The notes: generated by a model from the sequence alone, not told the origin. DNA of 53,458 bases from an uncultured Chitinophagales bacterium (GCA_937927195.1 CALBCY010000180.1:1-53458), one strand, 5' to 3'; positions 37,191-46,995 are shown, counted from the first letter of the stretch. Translations and numbers: made by a program.

Positions 37191-37201
37191 TTCAAACAAT
37201 T

Positions 37202-40200
37202 TTAAAATGTTAGATTAATACCACCAAGGAATGATCTCGAAGGAGGATAAAATCCTCTGTCTATTCCTATTTCAAGATCGTCTCTTGTTCCGATTTCAGG
37301 ATCAAGCCCAGAATATTTAGTGAAAGTCCATAAGTTATTGGCAGACACATAAAGCCTCAAATTGCTAATGACTCCATTGCCAAAAATTTTCTGAGGCACA
37401 GTATATCCGAGCTGAATATTTTTGATTCTTAAATAAGAACCGTCTTCTACAAATCTATCAGAGATTCTCGCATTTTCATTTGGATCGCCATAAACCACTC
37501 TCGGTTCGATATCAGTTGATCCTTCCCCTGTCCAACGGTTCAACCTTGAAACTGGCTGATTGACATTGTTAAAATCATATCGTGTATAGCCTTTGAACAA
37601 ATCGTTGCCTTTGGTCCCTTGGACAAAAATATTGAGATCAAATCCTTCAAAGGAAGCTCCACCAGAAACAGAATAGATCATATCTGGCGTTGGGTTTCCA
37701 ATATAGGTTTTGTCATCATCGTCTATTACGCCATCCTCATTCAAATCTTTGAATCTGATGTCACCAGGAGCAGCTTTGTCTTGAATGCCTTGCTCGACTT
37801 CTGTCCAGTTTTGGTACAGGCCATCTGTCTGAAAACCGTAAAATGATGCCACTGGATGGCCAACTTCTGTTCTTGAAATAAAACCATTGGCAAATTGAAT
37901 GCCTCCACTCAAAATAGGTTCGTCGCTGTCACCAAGGCTGATTACTTCGTTTTTATTTAAGGCGATGTTTCCACCAATGTTGTAATTTAAACGGCCCTCT
38001 TTCTTTCTGTATTCGAGTGAAAGTTCTACTCCAGTATTTTTTACATCACCAGCATTGATGAATGGTCCTTGTACACCTACGACATCTGGAATTACGTTTT
38101 TAACAAGCATATCCGAAGTGGTTTTGTTGTACAAATCTACAGAGACCATCAACCTGTCTCTCCAAACACCTATGTCCAATCCGATATTGGTTTGTGTCAC
38201 CGTTTCCCATTTCAATTCAGAATTACTTAACTCAATTGGAACAACACCAAAGTTGGTTGTTTCTATGTCTCCAAAAGTGTAATTGTATCCAGGGTTTACT
38301 CCAGCCAAGAATCCATAAGGAGGAATTCTATCATTTCCATTTTGGCCCCAACTTGCTCTCAATTTCATAAAACTGAACAAATTGGATTCTTTTAGAAATT
38401 CCTCTTGCGACAAAACCCAACCCAATGACAAAGACGGGAATATACCCCAACGATTGTCTGCTCCAAATTTCGAAGATCCATCCATTCTGACAACTGCAGA
38501 AAGCAAATATTTGTCTCTGTATTCATAGTTTACACGTCCAAAATAAGACAGCCAAGATTCTTGTTCTCTTTCTCCCCAACTGCCATCGGCTTCATCTTGT
38601 GCGAGACTGAGGTAAGCATAATTAACATCGTTGATTAACAAATCTGTTCCAGTGGTACCATGGGTGGTATAATCCAAATCCTGTACAGTATTTCCAATCA
38701 TTATATTGAAATGATTGTACTCAGCTATTTCAAAATCATAAGCCAAAGTATTTTCAAAAAGGAACTTGACCCATTGATGATTTTCTTTGAAAACAGAACT
38801 TAAATCATTTCTTTCATTCGCTGGAACATCGTTTGAGTAGGTTCCATATTCAGGTGTAAATCCATCATCCGATGAAAAGGTCAAATCAAGACCAAGATTG
38901 GTTTTAAAAGTCAATCCGTTTATTATTTCATATTTAGCAGTAAAACCACCTAAAAGACGATTACTCGTCCAAGTGCTATTGGTATTGGCAATCGCATTAA
39001 TAGGATTGACTATATCGGTTTCAACATAAGGCGAATAAGCATAATTTCCATCTTCAAATTTCACTGGTGTAACTGGATCAATATTTAAAGTTCTAACAAT
39101 CGGTGTATTGAACTCATTGTTTTCAGTTAAGGCATCTCTATTGAAATTCGTATATCCGATTTTAGTTGAAATTTCTAATTTGCTGCTAAGGTCATTAACC
39201 ATATTGACTCTGAAAGTTTTCCTTTCAAAATTGGCTTTTGCTCCGCCAACGATTCCATCTTGATTGAAATAGCTACCCGACATTGCATATCGGCTTTTTT
39301 CTCCACCGCCAGTCAAACTGATTTGATGGCTTTGCATCGGTGCGGTGACAAATAGTTCATCCTGCCAATCTGTTCCTTCGCCCAATGATTCCGGATTTTT
39401 AAATTCGGGACGAGTTGCCAATCCAGCAGCAATGCGCCCTTCATTGTCTAGAATAGCATATTCTCTCGCACTCAGAAGATTGAGTTTTTTCCAAGCTTTT
39501 TGGCTTCCAAAGTATCCATTGTATTCCAATTGTGGTTTCTGATTCTTCTTGCCAGTTTTGGTGGTAATCAAAACAACACCATTGGCAGCTCTAGCACCAT
39601 AAATTGCTGCTGCAGAAGCATCCTTCAACACACTCATACTTTCAATTTCATTCGGATTAAGAAAGTCAAGTCCATCAACGGGAATTCCATCCACGACATA
39701 CAAAGGATCACTATTGTTAATGGTACCAGCTCCTCTTACACGAACGGTCAATTCAGCACCGGGCGAACCAGAATTTTGGCTAACCAAGACTCCTGCCGTT
39801 CTACCTTGCAGAGCTTGTTCAACTCTAAGGGAAGGAAGTTTTTCAATTTCATCGCTGGTAACAACAGAAACTGCTCCACTGATGGTACTTCGTTTCTGAG
39901 TACCATAACCAACCACTATAATTTCATCCATTAGAGTGGCTCTTTCAGACATTGTAATTTTGAAAATCTTTTGATCTTCAACAAGTACTTCCTGAGTTTC
40001 CATTCCTATAAAAGAAAAAACAATCGTGCTTTCTCTACTTGCAACCTGAAAATAAAAGGCTCCATCAAGATCAGTTATTGCACCAGTGTTTTTTCCTTTT
40101 TCTATCACTGAAACTCCTGGTAAAGGAATTCCATCTATATCCAATACGACTCCAGAAACAAATGGTCCTTGAGCCCAAACAGTTATACCAATAGCCATTG

Positions 40201-40246
40201 TAATAAATAAATTACAAAAGCAGAAAGTTGTTTTTCTTAAATTCAT
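37202..40246 (-). CDS. SusC/RagA-family TonB-linked outer-membrane transporter
   Basis: The protein has 1014 residues. It has a signal peptide (1-25, ending TVWAQ), a carboxypeptidase-regulatory-like domain (about 28-110, VSGVVLDIDGIPLPGVSV), a TonB-box-like DEIIVVGYG, then the SusC plug with RVEQALQGRTAGVLVSQ, VDGIPVDG and LKDASAAAIYGARAANGV (about 115-235). The rest is a 22-strand TonB-dependent barrel ending GGINLTF. SusC imports oligosaccharides across the outer membrane with SusD and TonB energy. It is 69 bases downstream of the T9SS protein gene and 11 bases upstream of susD. The short RagA-type form is typical of marine glucan loci. Confidence 0.96.
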   Translation of the reverse strand: MNLRKTTFCFCNLFITMAIGITVWAQGPFVSGVVLDIDGIPLPGVSVIEKGKNTGAITDLDGAFYFQVASRESTIVFSFIGMETQEVLVEDQKIFKITMSERATLMDEIIVVGYGTQKRSTISGAVSVVTSDEIEKLPSLRVEQALQGRTAGVLVSQNSGSPGAELTVRVRGAGTINNSDPLYVVDGIPVDGLDFLNPNEIESMSVLKDASAAAIYGARAANGVVLITTKTGKKNQKPQLEYNGYFGSQKAWKKLNLLSAREYAILDNEGRIAAGLATRPEFKNPESLGEGTDWQDELFVTAPMQSHQISLTGGGEKSRYAMSGSYFNQDGIVGGAKANFERKTFRVNMVNDLSSKLEISTKIGYTNFNRDALTENNEFNTPIVRTLNIDPVTPVKFEDGNYAYSPYVETDIVNPINAIANTNSTWTSNRLLGGFTAKYEIINGLTFKTNLGLDLTFSSDDGFTPEYGTYSNDVPANERNDLSSVFKENHQWVKFLFENTLAYDFEIAEYNHFNIMIGNTVQDLDYTTHGTTGTDLLINDVNYAYLSLAQDEADGSWGEREQESWLSYFGRVNYEYRDKYLLSAVVRMDGSSKFGADNRWGIFPSLSLGWVLSQEEFLKESNLFSFMKLRASWGQNGNDRIPPYGFLAGVNPGYNYTFGDIETTNFGVVPIELSNSELKWETVTQTNIGLDIGVWRDRLMVSVDLYNKTTSDMLVKNVIPDVVGVQGPFINAGDVKNTGVELSLEYRKKEGRLNYNIGGNIALNKNEVISLGDSDEPILSGGIQFANGFISRTEVGHPVASFYGFQTDGLYQNWTEVEQGIQDKAAPGDIRFKDLNEDGVIDDDDKTYIGNPTPDMIYSVSGGASFEGFDLNIFVQGTKGNDLFKGYTRYDFNNVNQPVSRLNRWTGEGSTDIEPRVVYGDPNENARISDRFVEDGSYLRIKNIQLGYTVPQKIFGNGVISNLRLYVSANNLWTFTKYSGLDPEIGTRDDLEIGIDRGFYPPSRSFLGGINLTF

Positions 40247-40315
40247 TTACAGGACTATTAGATAATTAGTTTTATTAGATTTCTAAATAAATTTTCCTTA
40301 AAAAATTTGTAAAGC

Positions 40316-41845
40316 TTATTGCTTTATAAACTTACTTGAGAAACTTGTTCCCTGACTTTCTACTAATAAAAAGTAAGTTCCATTGCTCAACATTGAAGCA
40401 TCTAATCTATAAGAATCTTGTCCTTGTCCAAGGCTGTATTCCAATTGAAGCTTACCGCTTAAATCGAAAACCTTTAAATCCTTTGCAAATTCGATATTAG
40501 TGAACTTAATATTTGTAAAATCTTTTACCAAATTTGGTTGAATCTGGAACGATGATAAATTTAACTTCAAGTCTTCTATTCCTGTATCATCAACTGCACA
40601 ACCATCATTGGTATCTACACAAGTTTCGAAGCAGGTTCTGATTATTGTATCATTGTTTACTGCTGGCATCCTTCTGTCATTAAATTCACCCATCGCACAA
40701 GCTTGACCTTCAATCATTTCCTTACAAGAATAATCAGGACAGTCTCCATTGGCAAATGTATAATCTCCTGCAAAGCCTAATTCACGTTCTACAGTTATTG
40801 AATAAAATCCATTTGAACCCAAAGTCATCACATGAGTACCAGGTATTCCGAAAGATTCTCCACCTGCAACAGAAACAATATTTGTTGGAGTTATGTCTTG
40901 AGGGAAACCCAATTCAAAAGTAATGTTAACTGATTGACCACAATCGTAACAGCTTTCAAAACAAACCGGATCCAAAACCATGTTACCGCTAGCGACCAAT
41001 TTACGATTTACAAAATCATCCGTTTGAATAATACAAGTCTCCAAACCTGTAAATTGTTCCCAAGTTTCATCAAGGGTAAACTTGTATTCATGTATCCCAG
41101 AAGGAATAGAATCAGTTACAGTATAGGTGCCATCACCGTCTTCGTCTAACATTTCAAGACAAGCTCCACACCAGTCATTGAAAGTTCCATTTAGGTATAC
41201 TTTATCATAAGCAGCTTCATATTCTGAAAGATCTAAGTTAAAGGTAACAACAGCATCTTCAGGCGTAAAACCACCAGTTACTGTAATGTCATCATAATAA
41301 TAGAATTGATCCATTCCAACAGAACCATAATCAAAAAACAAAACCATTCTTGTATAAATATTCCCTATTGCTGGATCACCTGGGGTACCAGAATCTGGTA
41401 ATGAAGGTTCATTAACGTTGAAGCATAGCTCTTGCCAAGTATTTGGTAAAAGATAGTTTGCCACTTGAATCCAATCAGGCCCGTCTGTTGTGGAACCTTC
41501 AACTTTGAATGCAACATTTCCAATATGGTCCATATGTACTTTTACGCAAACTTCTGTATTTGTAGTAAAATCTAATGGCACAGAAGGGTCGCCAAATGCT
41601 CCTGCCCAAGTTTCTGATTCAGCTGGTTTAAAATATTCACCAACTGTTTCAGATTGGTTCACACCATCAGTTGCTGGATTGGAAATGCTCATGGTCAATC
41701 CACCAGCACCAGTACTTCCGAAATATTCAAAATCAATTGACGTAGCTGGAGTTTCATAATCTACTAGAACTGTTTGTCCAGTTAAACTTCCTGAAAGAAG
41801 ACAAGCCCACAATACGGCTGGAATAATTTGTATAAATTTTTTCAT
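40316..41845 (-). CDS. T9SS-secreted multi-domain carbohydrate-binding protein
   Basis: The protein has 509 residues with a signal peptide (1-23, ending LTGQ). Residues of about 25-190 are a beta-sandwich resembling the CBM4/CBM-like domains of beta-glucan-binding proteins (VLVDYETPATSIDFEYFG...FFDYGSVGMDQFYYYDDITV). Then two CBM20/48-like modules (DKVYLNGTFNDWCGACLEMLDEDGDGTYTV and a diverged relative near 290-390) lead to a typical type A T9SS sorting domain (about 435-509: FQIQPNLVKDFTNIKF, VFDLSGKLQLEY, NGTYFLLVESQG, FIKQ). It should leave through SprA and attach to the surface. It heads the SusCD operon, so it probably helps to bind the glucan. No catalytic motif was seen. Confidence 0.85.
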   Translation of the reverse strand: MKKFIQIIPAVLWACLLSGSLTGQTVLVDYETPATSIDFEYFGSTGAGGLTMSISNPATDGVNQSETVGEYFKPAESETWAGAFGDPSVPLDFTTNTEVCVKVHMDHIGNVAFKVEGSTTDGPDWIQVANYLLPNTWQELCFNVNEPSLPDSGTPGDPAIGNIYTRMVLFFDYGSVGMDQFYYYDDITVTGGFTPEDAVVTFNLDLSEYEAAYDKVYLNGTFNDWCGACLEMLDEDGDGTYTVTDSIPSGIHEYKFTLDETWEQFTGLETCIIQTDDFVNRKLVASGNMVLDPVCFESCYDCGQSVNITFELGFPQDITPTNIVSVAGGESFGIPGTHVMTLGSNGFYSITVERELGFAGDYTFANGDCPDYSCKEMIEGQACAMGEFNDRRMPAVNNDTIIRTCFETCVDTNDGCAVDDTGIEDLKLNLSSFQIQPNLVKDFTNIKFTNIEFAKDLKVFDLSGKLQLEYSLGQGQDSYRLDASMLSNGTYFLLVESQGTSFSSKFIKQ

Positions 41846-42269
41846 ATTAAAAGATTTTTATTTTAAGTTTTTATTTTAAGTTTTTGTTTTTTTTAAAATC
41901 ATGAAAAGAAACAATTAAAATTTCATAGTGTCAACTTAACACTTAAAGGTAAAAAAGTTTATGTAAAAAAAAAGAAATCAATCCTCTAATATATGAATAT
42001 ACTTGATTGGAAATGATTTGATTAATCTTATTTTCATCAATTTAGATGGGAGAAAAAGTAGCATCTATTGTGATCCCAAATCACTGAACGAAGCAAACGA
42101 GAAAGAAACAATGCTTCAATCTTGTTTTATCAATTCTAATAGATGACATCTATGATCGTAGTTTGTAATTGTATTGAAATTTTTTCAAATTTCTCAAATT
42201 ATATAAAATTGGCTGCAACTTTAATTAATTTACTCCTCTAAACTTTAAATCGTATAGAAACTTAAGCAA
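41846..42269. other. gene-free region upstream of the glucan locus and the next gene
   Basis: This is a divergent promoter region. On the minus strand TACCTTTA (41951-41944), one base off TAnnTTTG, could be the -7 box of the five-gene locus, leaving a leader of about 95 bases that contains TTTTTATTTTAAG twice in tandem (about 41856-41884). No hybrid two-component regulator or SusR gene lies beside it. Nothing else was recognised. Confidence 0.4.
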
Positions 42270-42752
42270 ATGAGAAATAAAATAATCTTAATCGTTTTAG
42301 CTATTCTTTTATTGGCTGTTGGCGCTTATGTGGCTTCAATATACGCATATTATAGTGAAGGTTATAGAGCAGGAACCATAATTAAAATGAGTAAAAAGGG
42401 GATTTTGTTTAAAACCCACGAAGGACAACTCAATACTGGAGGAGGATTTGGTTCAGATGGAGATGTGACTTCTTCCATTTGGCATTTTTCAATTGCCAGA
42501 AGAAATTCTGAGGTTCTCAAACAAATTGAAGATGCCGTTGATACTGGCCAAAGAGTAAAATTGCATTATAAAGAAATGTTTTTCAAACATAGCTGGATTG
42601 GGGATACGAAATATTTTGTTTACAAGGTAGAAGCGAGTGGTGAGTCTGCAGGTAAAAACAATCAAAATGCCATTCCTGATGCCTCACAGCAAAAAGTAAA
42701 GGTGCAAGAAAATACCCCATCACCTGCCAGCCAACCTTCAAATGGACAATAA
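42270..42752 (+). CDS. membrane-anchored hypothetical protein
   Basis: The protein has 160 residues. A single membrane helix (about 6-24, ILIVLAILLLAVGAYVASIY) is followed by YYSEGYRAGTIIKMSKKGILFKTHEGQL and HFSIARRNSEVLKQIEDAV, then a hydrophilic tail rich in Gln, Pro and Ser. I recall this family as widespread in Bacteroidota and often carried in databases under the misleading name 6-phosphogluconate dehydrogenase; no dehydrogenase motif is present. Its function is unknown. It lies 54 bases before the acyl-CoA synthetase frame, on the same strand. Confidence 0.75.
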   Translation: MRNKIILIVLAILLLAVGAYVASIYAYYSEGYRAGTIIKMSKKGILFKTHEGQLNTGGGFGSDGDVTSSIWHFSIARRNSEVLKQIEDAVDTGQRVKLHYKEMFFKHSWIGDTKYFVYKVEASGESAGKNNQNAIPDASQQKVKVQENTPSPASQPSNGQ

Positions 42753-42863
42753 TTGTCTGCAAAAATTATATAATAAAAAAAATCTCTTTATTGCTTAGTT
42801 TGGTAAATGTTATTTGTTAATTTCCTACATCAAGGAATATTCAAATTCAAAACGCCAGTTGCT

Positions 42864-44543
42864 ATGTCAGGGGAATTAAAACCAATACTCGCCTATTTTT
42901 ACCAATGGGAAAAATCGAAAGCCAATGAAATCTGCTTAAAGCAACCCTATGGTAAAGAGTGGAAATCGCTGACATGGAAAGAAGCTGGTATTGAGGTTCG
43001 AAAAATTGCATCCGCCCTTAAATCCAAAGGGCTTAAAAAAGGCGATCACATCGGCATTTTCTCTAAAAATTGCTACCATTGGATTTTAGCAGATTTGGCC
43101 ATCATGATGTGTGAATGTGTTTCAATTCCATTTTATCCCAATATTAATTCCAAGCAGCTTGATGATTTAATTTCTAAAAGTGATGTCAAAGCTCTGTTTG
43201 TTGGGAAGCTCGATAATTGGGAAAAAGCCAATAATAAGTTAGCCGAAAAAGTTGAGGTAGTTTCTTTTCCTCATTATCCTAACAATGCTGTTGTAGAAAT
43301 AGGGGAAAACTGGAATGACTTATTACAAGAACATGAACCTCTGGCTGGAGAACCTGTCGCAGATTTGAACGATTTATGGACCATACTATTTACCTCAGGT
43401 ACAACTGGATCTCCTAAGGGTGTCATGCTTGATCAAAAGTCCATTTCTATGCTTCTGCAAAATGAAATAGACACCAATGACTTGAAATTATTCAGTGGAA
43501 AAGATCATCGTTATTTTTCTTTCTTACCGCTTAACCACATTGCAGAAAGAGTTGTGGTAGAAGGAGCATTTCTTCTTTCTGGAGGAAGTATTTCTTTTGC
43601 AGAATCTCTGGATACCTTTGCTCAAAATTTACAAGATGTCCAACCTACTTTATTTTTAGCTGTTCCGAGAATATGGTCTAAATTTCATCAGGCCATTGTA
43701 GAAAAAATGCCTCCAAAAAGGCTTAACACACTATTGAAGTTGCCGATAATATCAGGTTTTATTAAAAATAAAATCAAAAAAGCACTCGGCCTTTCAAAAG
43801 CCAGAATCATCTTTACTGGTGCTGCACCAACTCCAGTCGAATTAAAAAAGTGGTACAAAAAACTGGGCATAACTTTACAAGAGGTTTATGGAATGACAGA
43901 AACCTGCGGAGGATGCACCTTTATGCCAATTGATAAAGATCTTTTAAAACCAGGAACAGTCGGCAGACCTGCACAAGGAGTCAAATTGAAATTGGATCCA
44001 GAAAGCAATGAAATATCTGTCTTTATACCTTGGGGAATGAAAGGCTATTACAAAGACCCAGAACTCACTGCCAATGTTCTCAAAGATGGCTGGATTAGAA
44101 CTGGCGATCAAGGCTCTATTGACAAGGACGGGTTTTTAAAAATTACAGGAAGGGTTTCTGACACTTTTAAAACAGCGAAGGGTAAATTTGTAGTCCCCAA
44201 TCCAATTGAATTACAATTCAGCAAGAACGACAACATAGATCAAATTTGTTTAGTTGGTTTGTCGCTCCCCCAGCCTATTGCTTTAATCACCCTATCTGAA
44301 AATGGAACAAAAAAAGAGGGAGATCAGATAATTCAAAACCTTAAAACAAACCTAAAAGGAATAAACGAAAGCCTTTCAAAACATGAAAAAATTTCCACTA
44401 TCGTTGTATTAAAAGAAGCCTGGACTGTTGAGAATGGAATATTAACTCCGACACTTAAAGTTAAACGGCCAGCAGTCAATGAAACTTTTCAAGATCGTCT
44501 TTCCGAATGGCATGAATGTGATGATGAAGTGGTTTGGGAATAA
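42864..44543 (+). CDS. long-chain fatty-acid--CoA ligase (AMP-forming)
   Basis: The adenylate-forming domain is complete: ILFTSGTTGSPKGVMLDQKS (P-loop), YFSFLPLNHIAERV, YGMTETCGG, GWIRTGDQGSIDKDGFLKITGR and the C-terminal linker KTAKGKFVVPNPIE. The lysine-rich ending (LTPTLKVKRPAVNE) matches the LTPTMKLKR of long-chain ligases. The frame is open from an ATG at 42807, but the first 19 residues do not fit the family and the ATG at 42864 gives a typical start (MSGELKPILAYFYQWEKSK), so I chose that one (559 residues). It activates fatty acids for degradation or lipid synthesis. The acyl-CoA dehydrogenase gene lies downstream under its own promoter. Confidence 0.87.
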   Translation: MSGELKPILAYFYQWEKSKANEICLKQPYGKEWKSLTWKEAGIEVRKIASALKSKGLKKGDHIGIFSKNCYHWILADLAIMMCECVSIPFYPNINSKQLDDLISKSDVKALFVGKLDNWEKANNKLAEKVEVVSFPHYPNNAVVEIGENWNDLLQEHEPLAGEPVADLNDLWTILFTSGTTGSPKGVMLDQKSISMLLQNEIDTNDLKLFSGKDHRYFSFLPLNHIAERVVVEGAFLLSGGSISFAESLDTFAQNLQDVQPTLFLAVPRIWSKFHQAIVEKMPPKRLNTLLKLPIISGFIKNKIKKALGLSKARIIFTGAAPTPVELKKWYKKLGITLQEVYGMTETCGGCTFMPIDKDLLKPGTVGRPAQGVKLKLDPESNEISVFIPWGMKGYYKDPELTANVLKDGWIRTGDQGSIDKDGFLKITGRVSDTFKTAKGKFVVPNPIELQFSKNDNIDQICLVGLSLPQPIALITLSENGTKKEGDQIIQNLKTNLKGINESLSKHEKISTIVVLKEAWTVENGILTPTLKVKRPAVNETFQDRLSEWHECDDEVVWE

Positions 44544-44749
44544 TTCATCTATTCGATCTATTAAAGAACTATTTGAGAACTATTTGAACCATGAGTCCCC
44601 TCAATGTGGTTTGTAACTCGAACCTCGTGGTGGCGCGCCGACTAAGTACACAAAGAGCACACAGAGAGAATACTGAGAGCTTTAACGACAAAAACTCTTA
44701 ATATTAGGGCAATTCGGTCCTTAATATTTCGTAATACATGTGGATTCCT

Positions 44750-44757
44750 TATCTTTG
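44750..44757 (+). promoter_or_regulatory. -7 box (TATCTTTG) of the acyl-CoA dehydrogenase/SCP2 gene
   Basis: TATCTTTG is a perfect TAnnTTTG match, 37 bases before the ATG at 44795. TTCG at 44728-44731, 18 bases upstream, is the best -33 candidate. The stretch 44544-44794 has no gene and only a short direct repeat, AACTATTTGA, at about 44567-44585. Confidence 0.6.
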
Positions 44758-44794
44758 CAGCGAAAATTCACTGAATATCCACTAAAAAACAATA

Positions 44795-46348
44795 ATGAGT
44801 TATTATTTCAATGAAGATCATGAAATATTCCGTCAGGGATTAAGAGATTTCTTGAATAAAGAAGTAAGACCCAACATCGATCAATGGGAAGAAGACCGTA
44901 GAATTCCAAGAGAAATTTGGAAGAAAATGGGTGATATGGGTTACTTGGGGCTCAATTTTTCGGAGAAATATGGTGGCATGGATGCGGATTTCTTTTACTC
45001 CGTCATTTTTGTAGAGGAGGTATCTAAAGTTTGGTCTGGTGGTTTTATGATCACTCCCGTGGTTGTGCAATATATGTCAATGCCATATATCGCTAGTCAT
45101 GGCTCGGAATTTTTGAAAGAAAAATATCTAAAAAAAACCATTTCAGGAGAGTGGCTTAGTTCAATTGCAATTACTGAACCAGGCGCTGGATCTGATGTTC
45201 AAAACATACAAACCAAGGCCATCCGACAAGGGGATCATTACTTGGTGAATGGCTCCAAAACTTTCATTACCAATGGAGTTTATGGAGACTTCCTGATAAC
45301 GGTAGTAAAAACTGATCCAGAGGCTGGGATTAATGGTGTTAGTCTTTTGGTAATTGACAGAAATGCAGCAGGGGTTTCAGCAACAAAATTGAAAAAACTT
45401 GGCTGGCATGCATCTGATACTGCAGAGTTAAAATTCGAAGATGTAAAAGTTCCAGTTGAAAATTTGATTGGAGACGAAGGACAAGGCTTCTTCTACTTGA
45501 TGGGCGGATTGCAATTGGAAAGGTTGACTGGAGCAATCAGCGGATTTTCTGCTTGTGAGGAAGCCATCGATTATTCTTTGCAGTACATGTCAGAAAGAGA
45601 AGCATTTGGAAGAAAAATAAACCGCTTTCAAGTTTTGAGACATCGAATTGCACAAATGTCTTCGGAAATTACTTCCATCAAATATTTCGTTTACCACTGT
45701 TGCAGAGTACATGCAGATGGAGGATACGCAGTTAAGGAATGTTCAATGGCCAAATTATTGTCTTCAGAACTCGCAGATAAGGTTGCCTATCAATGTCTTC
45801 AGTTTTTCGGAGGCTATGGGTTTATCGAAGAATTCAAAATTGCAAGAATGTTCCGTGATAGCAGAATTGGAACAATTGGCGCTGGAACTTCAGAAATTAT
45901 GCGAGAAATAATCGCAAAAATGGTGATTGACGAAAAACAATATAAAAAAATAGATGCGGGAGACATTAAACCTTCCGTTCCAAATAGGATTTCACAAAAG
46001 GAGGCAACCATACCTTCTTCATCAAATAACATAAACAACTTAGAGACTATGAGTTTTGAAACATTATTAAGCGGGATCACTGAAAGAGCTAAACAAGCCG
46101 CTGCTTTAGGTAACACATTAAAGTTTGATTTCGGAGACGATCAAAAAGTTTTCATCGACGGAACAGGTGATGAGAATGCAGTTTCTTCAGAAGACAAAGA
46201 TGCTGACTGTGTAGTAAATGTAACCATAGAAGATTTCACAGCCATGATGAATGGTGACATGAATCCAATGGCTGCATTTATGGGAGGCAAGTTAAAAGTA
46301 AAAGGCGACATGGGTGTTGCTATGAAATTACAATCTATTTTAGGTTAA
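44795..46348 (+). CDS. acyl-CoA dehydrogenase fused to an SCP2 sterol-carrier domain
   Basis: The protein has 517 residues. Residues 1-380 are a complete acyl-CoA dehydrogenase: ITEPGAGSDVQNIQTKAIR and FITNGVYGDF (FAD/substrate contacts), REAFGRKINRFQVLRHRIA, QFFGGYGFIEEFKIARMFRDSRI and the terminal IGAGTSEIMREI. A Ser/Asn-rich linker (about 385-418) joins it to an SCP2 domain (419-517), with SFETLLSGITERAKQ, DADCVVNVTIEDFTAMMNGDMNPMAAFMGGKLKVKGDMGVAMKLQSIL. SCP2 domains bind acyl-CoA, fatty acids or sterols. The fusion suggests hand-over of a hydrophobic acyl-CoA to the dehydrogenase. It follows an acyl-CoA ligase gene and ends in a strong terminator. Confidence 0.92.
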   Translation: MSYYFNEDHEIFRQGLRDFLNKEVRPNIDQWEEDRRIPREIWKKMGDMGYLGLNFSEKYGGMDADFFYSVIFVEEVSKVWSGGFMITPVVVQYMSMPYIASHGSEFLKEKYLKKTISGEWLSSIAITEPGAGSDVQNIQTKAIRQGDHYLVNGSKTFITNGVYGDFLITVVKTDPEAGINGVSLLVIDRNAAGVSATKLKKLGWHASDTAELKFEDVKVPVENLIGDEGQGFFYLMGGLQLERLTGAISGFSACEEAIDYSLQYMSEREAFGRKINRFQVLRHRIAQMSSEITSIKYFVYHCCRVHADGGYAVKECSMAKLLSSELADKVAYQCLQFFGGYGFIEEFKIARMFRDSRIGTIGAGTSEIMREIIAKMVIDEKQYKKIDAGDIKPSVPNRISQKEATIPSSSNNINNLETMSFETLLSGITERAKQAAALGNTLKFDFGDDQKVFIDGTGDENAVSSEDKDADCVVNVTIEDFTAMMNGDMNPMAAFMGGKLKVKGDMGVAMKLQSILG

Positions 46349-46378
46349 TTCTGTTTTTCTTAAAATGAAAAGAATTTG

Positions 46379-46409
46379 ATGCCAATGGTTAAGCCATTGG
46401 CATTTTTTT
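46379..46409 (+). terminator. terminator of the acyl-CoA dehydrogenase/SCP2 gene
   Basis: A perfect 10-bp stem, ATGCCAATGG / CCATTGGCAT (46379-46388 and 46394-46403), has a 5-base loop and is followed by seven Ts. It lies 30 bases after the stop codon. Confidence 0.93.
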
Positions 46410-46519
46410 GTTTTGGTGGTGGTTTGTGCATCTTGTGTTGACAGGGAGGCCTCTGTGATAAGCGTGAGGCAAGCTGGAGCTTGCAACGAACGGATAAAGG
46501 GGAAAATTAAAATAGCATC

Positions 46520-46942
46520 ATGATTGAAAATGTAAGTTATAAAGAAGGTGAAATTACCGAAACGACTCAGGTTATGAATCTTTATCTGGATGCCGGATGG
46601 ATTAATTACACCATAAATTTTCAAAATCTGTTTGATGCCATTTCCAATTCACTTTTTGTTTTGACAGCTTGGGAAAATGAAAAACTGATCGGCTTATTAA
46701 GAATTGTTGGCGACGGATTGACCATCATATACATTCAAGACATACTAGTTTTAAAATCACACAAAAGGCAAAAAGTTGGAAGCAGAATGATGGAAATTGC
46801 CTTGGAAAAATTCAAACAAGTCAGGCAAGTCGTTTTGTTAACAGATGACAAGGAAGAAAGCAAAGGCTTTTACCAATCTTTAGGATTTAAAACTACTGGT
46901 GAAATGAAATTAATTTCTTTCGTAAAAATTAATCGAATGTAA
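46520..46942 (+). CDS. GNAT-family N-acetyltransferase
   Basis: The protein has 140 residues, the size of a minimal GNAT fold. The central strand ends LTIIYIQDILVLKSHKRQKVGSRMM, which carries the acetyl-CoA pyrophosphate loop in the variant R/K-x-x-x-V-G-S. It then has VVLLTDDKEESKGFYQSLGFKTTGEM, the usual FYxxxGF helix. It transfers an acetyl group from acetyl-CoA to an unknown amine. The ATG at 46520 is followed by a typical beginning (MIENVSYKEG). The next gene starts 53 bases on, so the two may be co-transcribed. Confidence 0.83.
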   Translation: MIENVSYKEGEITETTQVMNLYLDAGWINYTINFQNLFDAISNSLFVLTAWENEKLIGLLRIVGDGLTIIYIQDILVLKSHKRQKVGSRMMEIALEKFKQVRQVVLLTDDKEESKGFYQSLGFKTTGEMKLISFVKINRM

Positions 46943-46995
46943 ATTTCACCATCAATCTTTTCAACATTCAATCTCAATACAATTACATTTTTACT

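Noticed and set aside
37191..37199. three-codon longer susD start at TTG 37199
   Set aside because: The ATG at 37190 gives a clean lipoprotein signal and a normal SusD N-terminus.
39500..39934. 144-residue frame antisense to susC
   Set aside because: Low-complexity composition inside a certain SusC gene, with no start signal.
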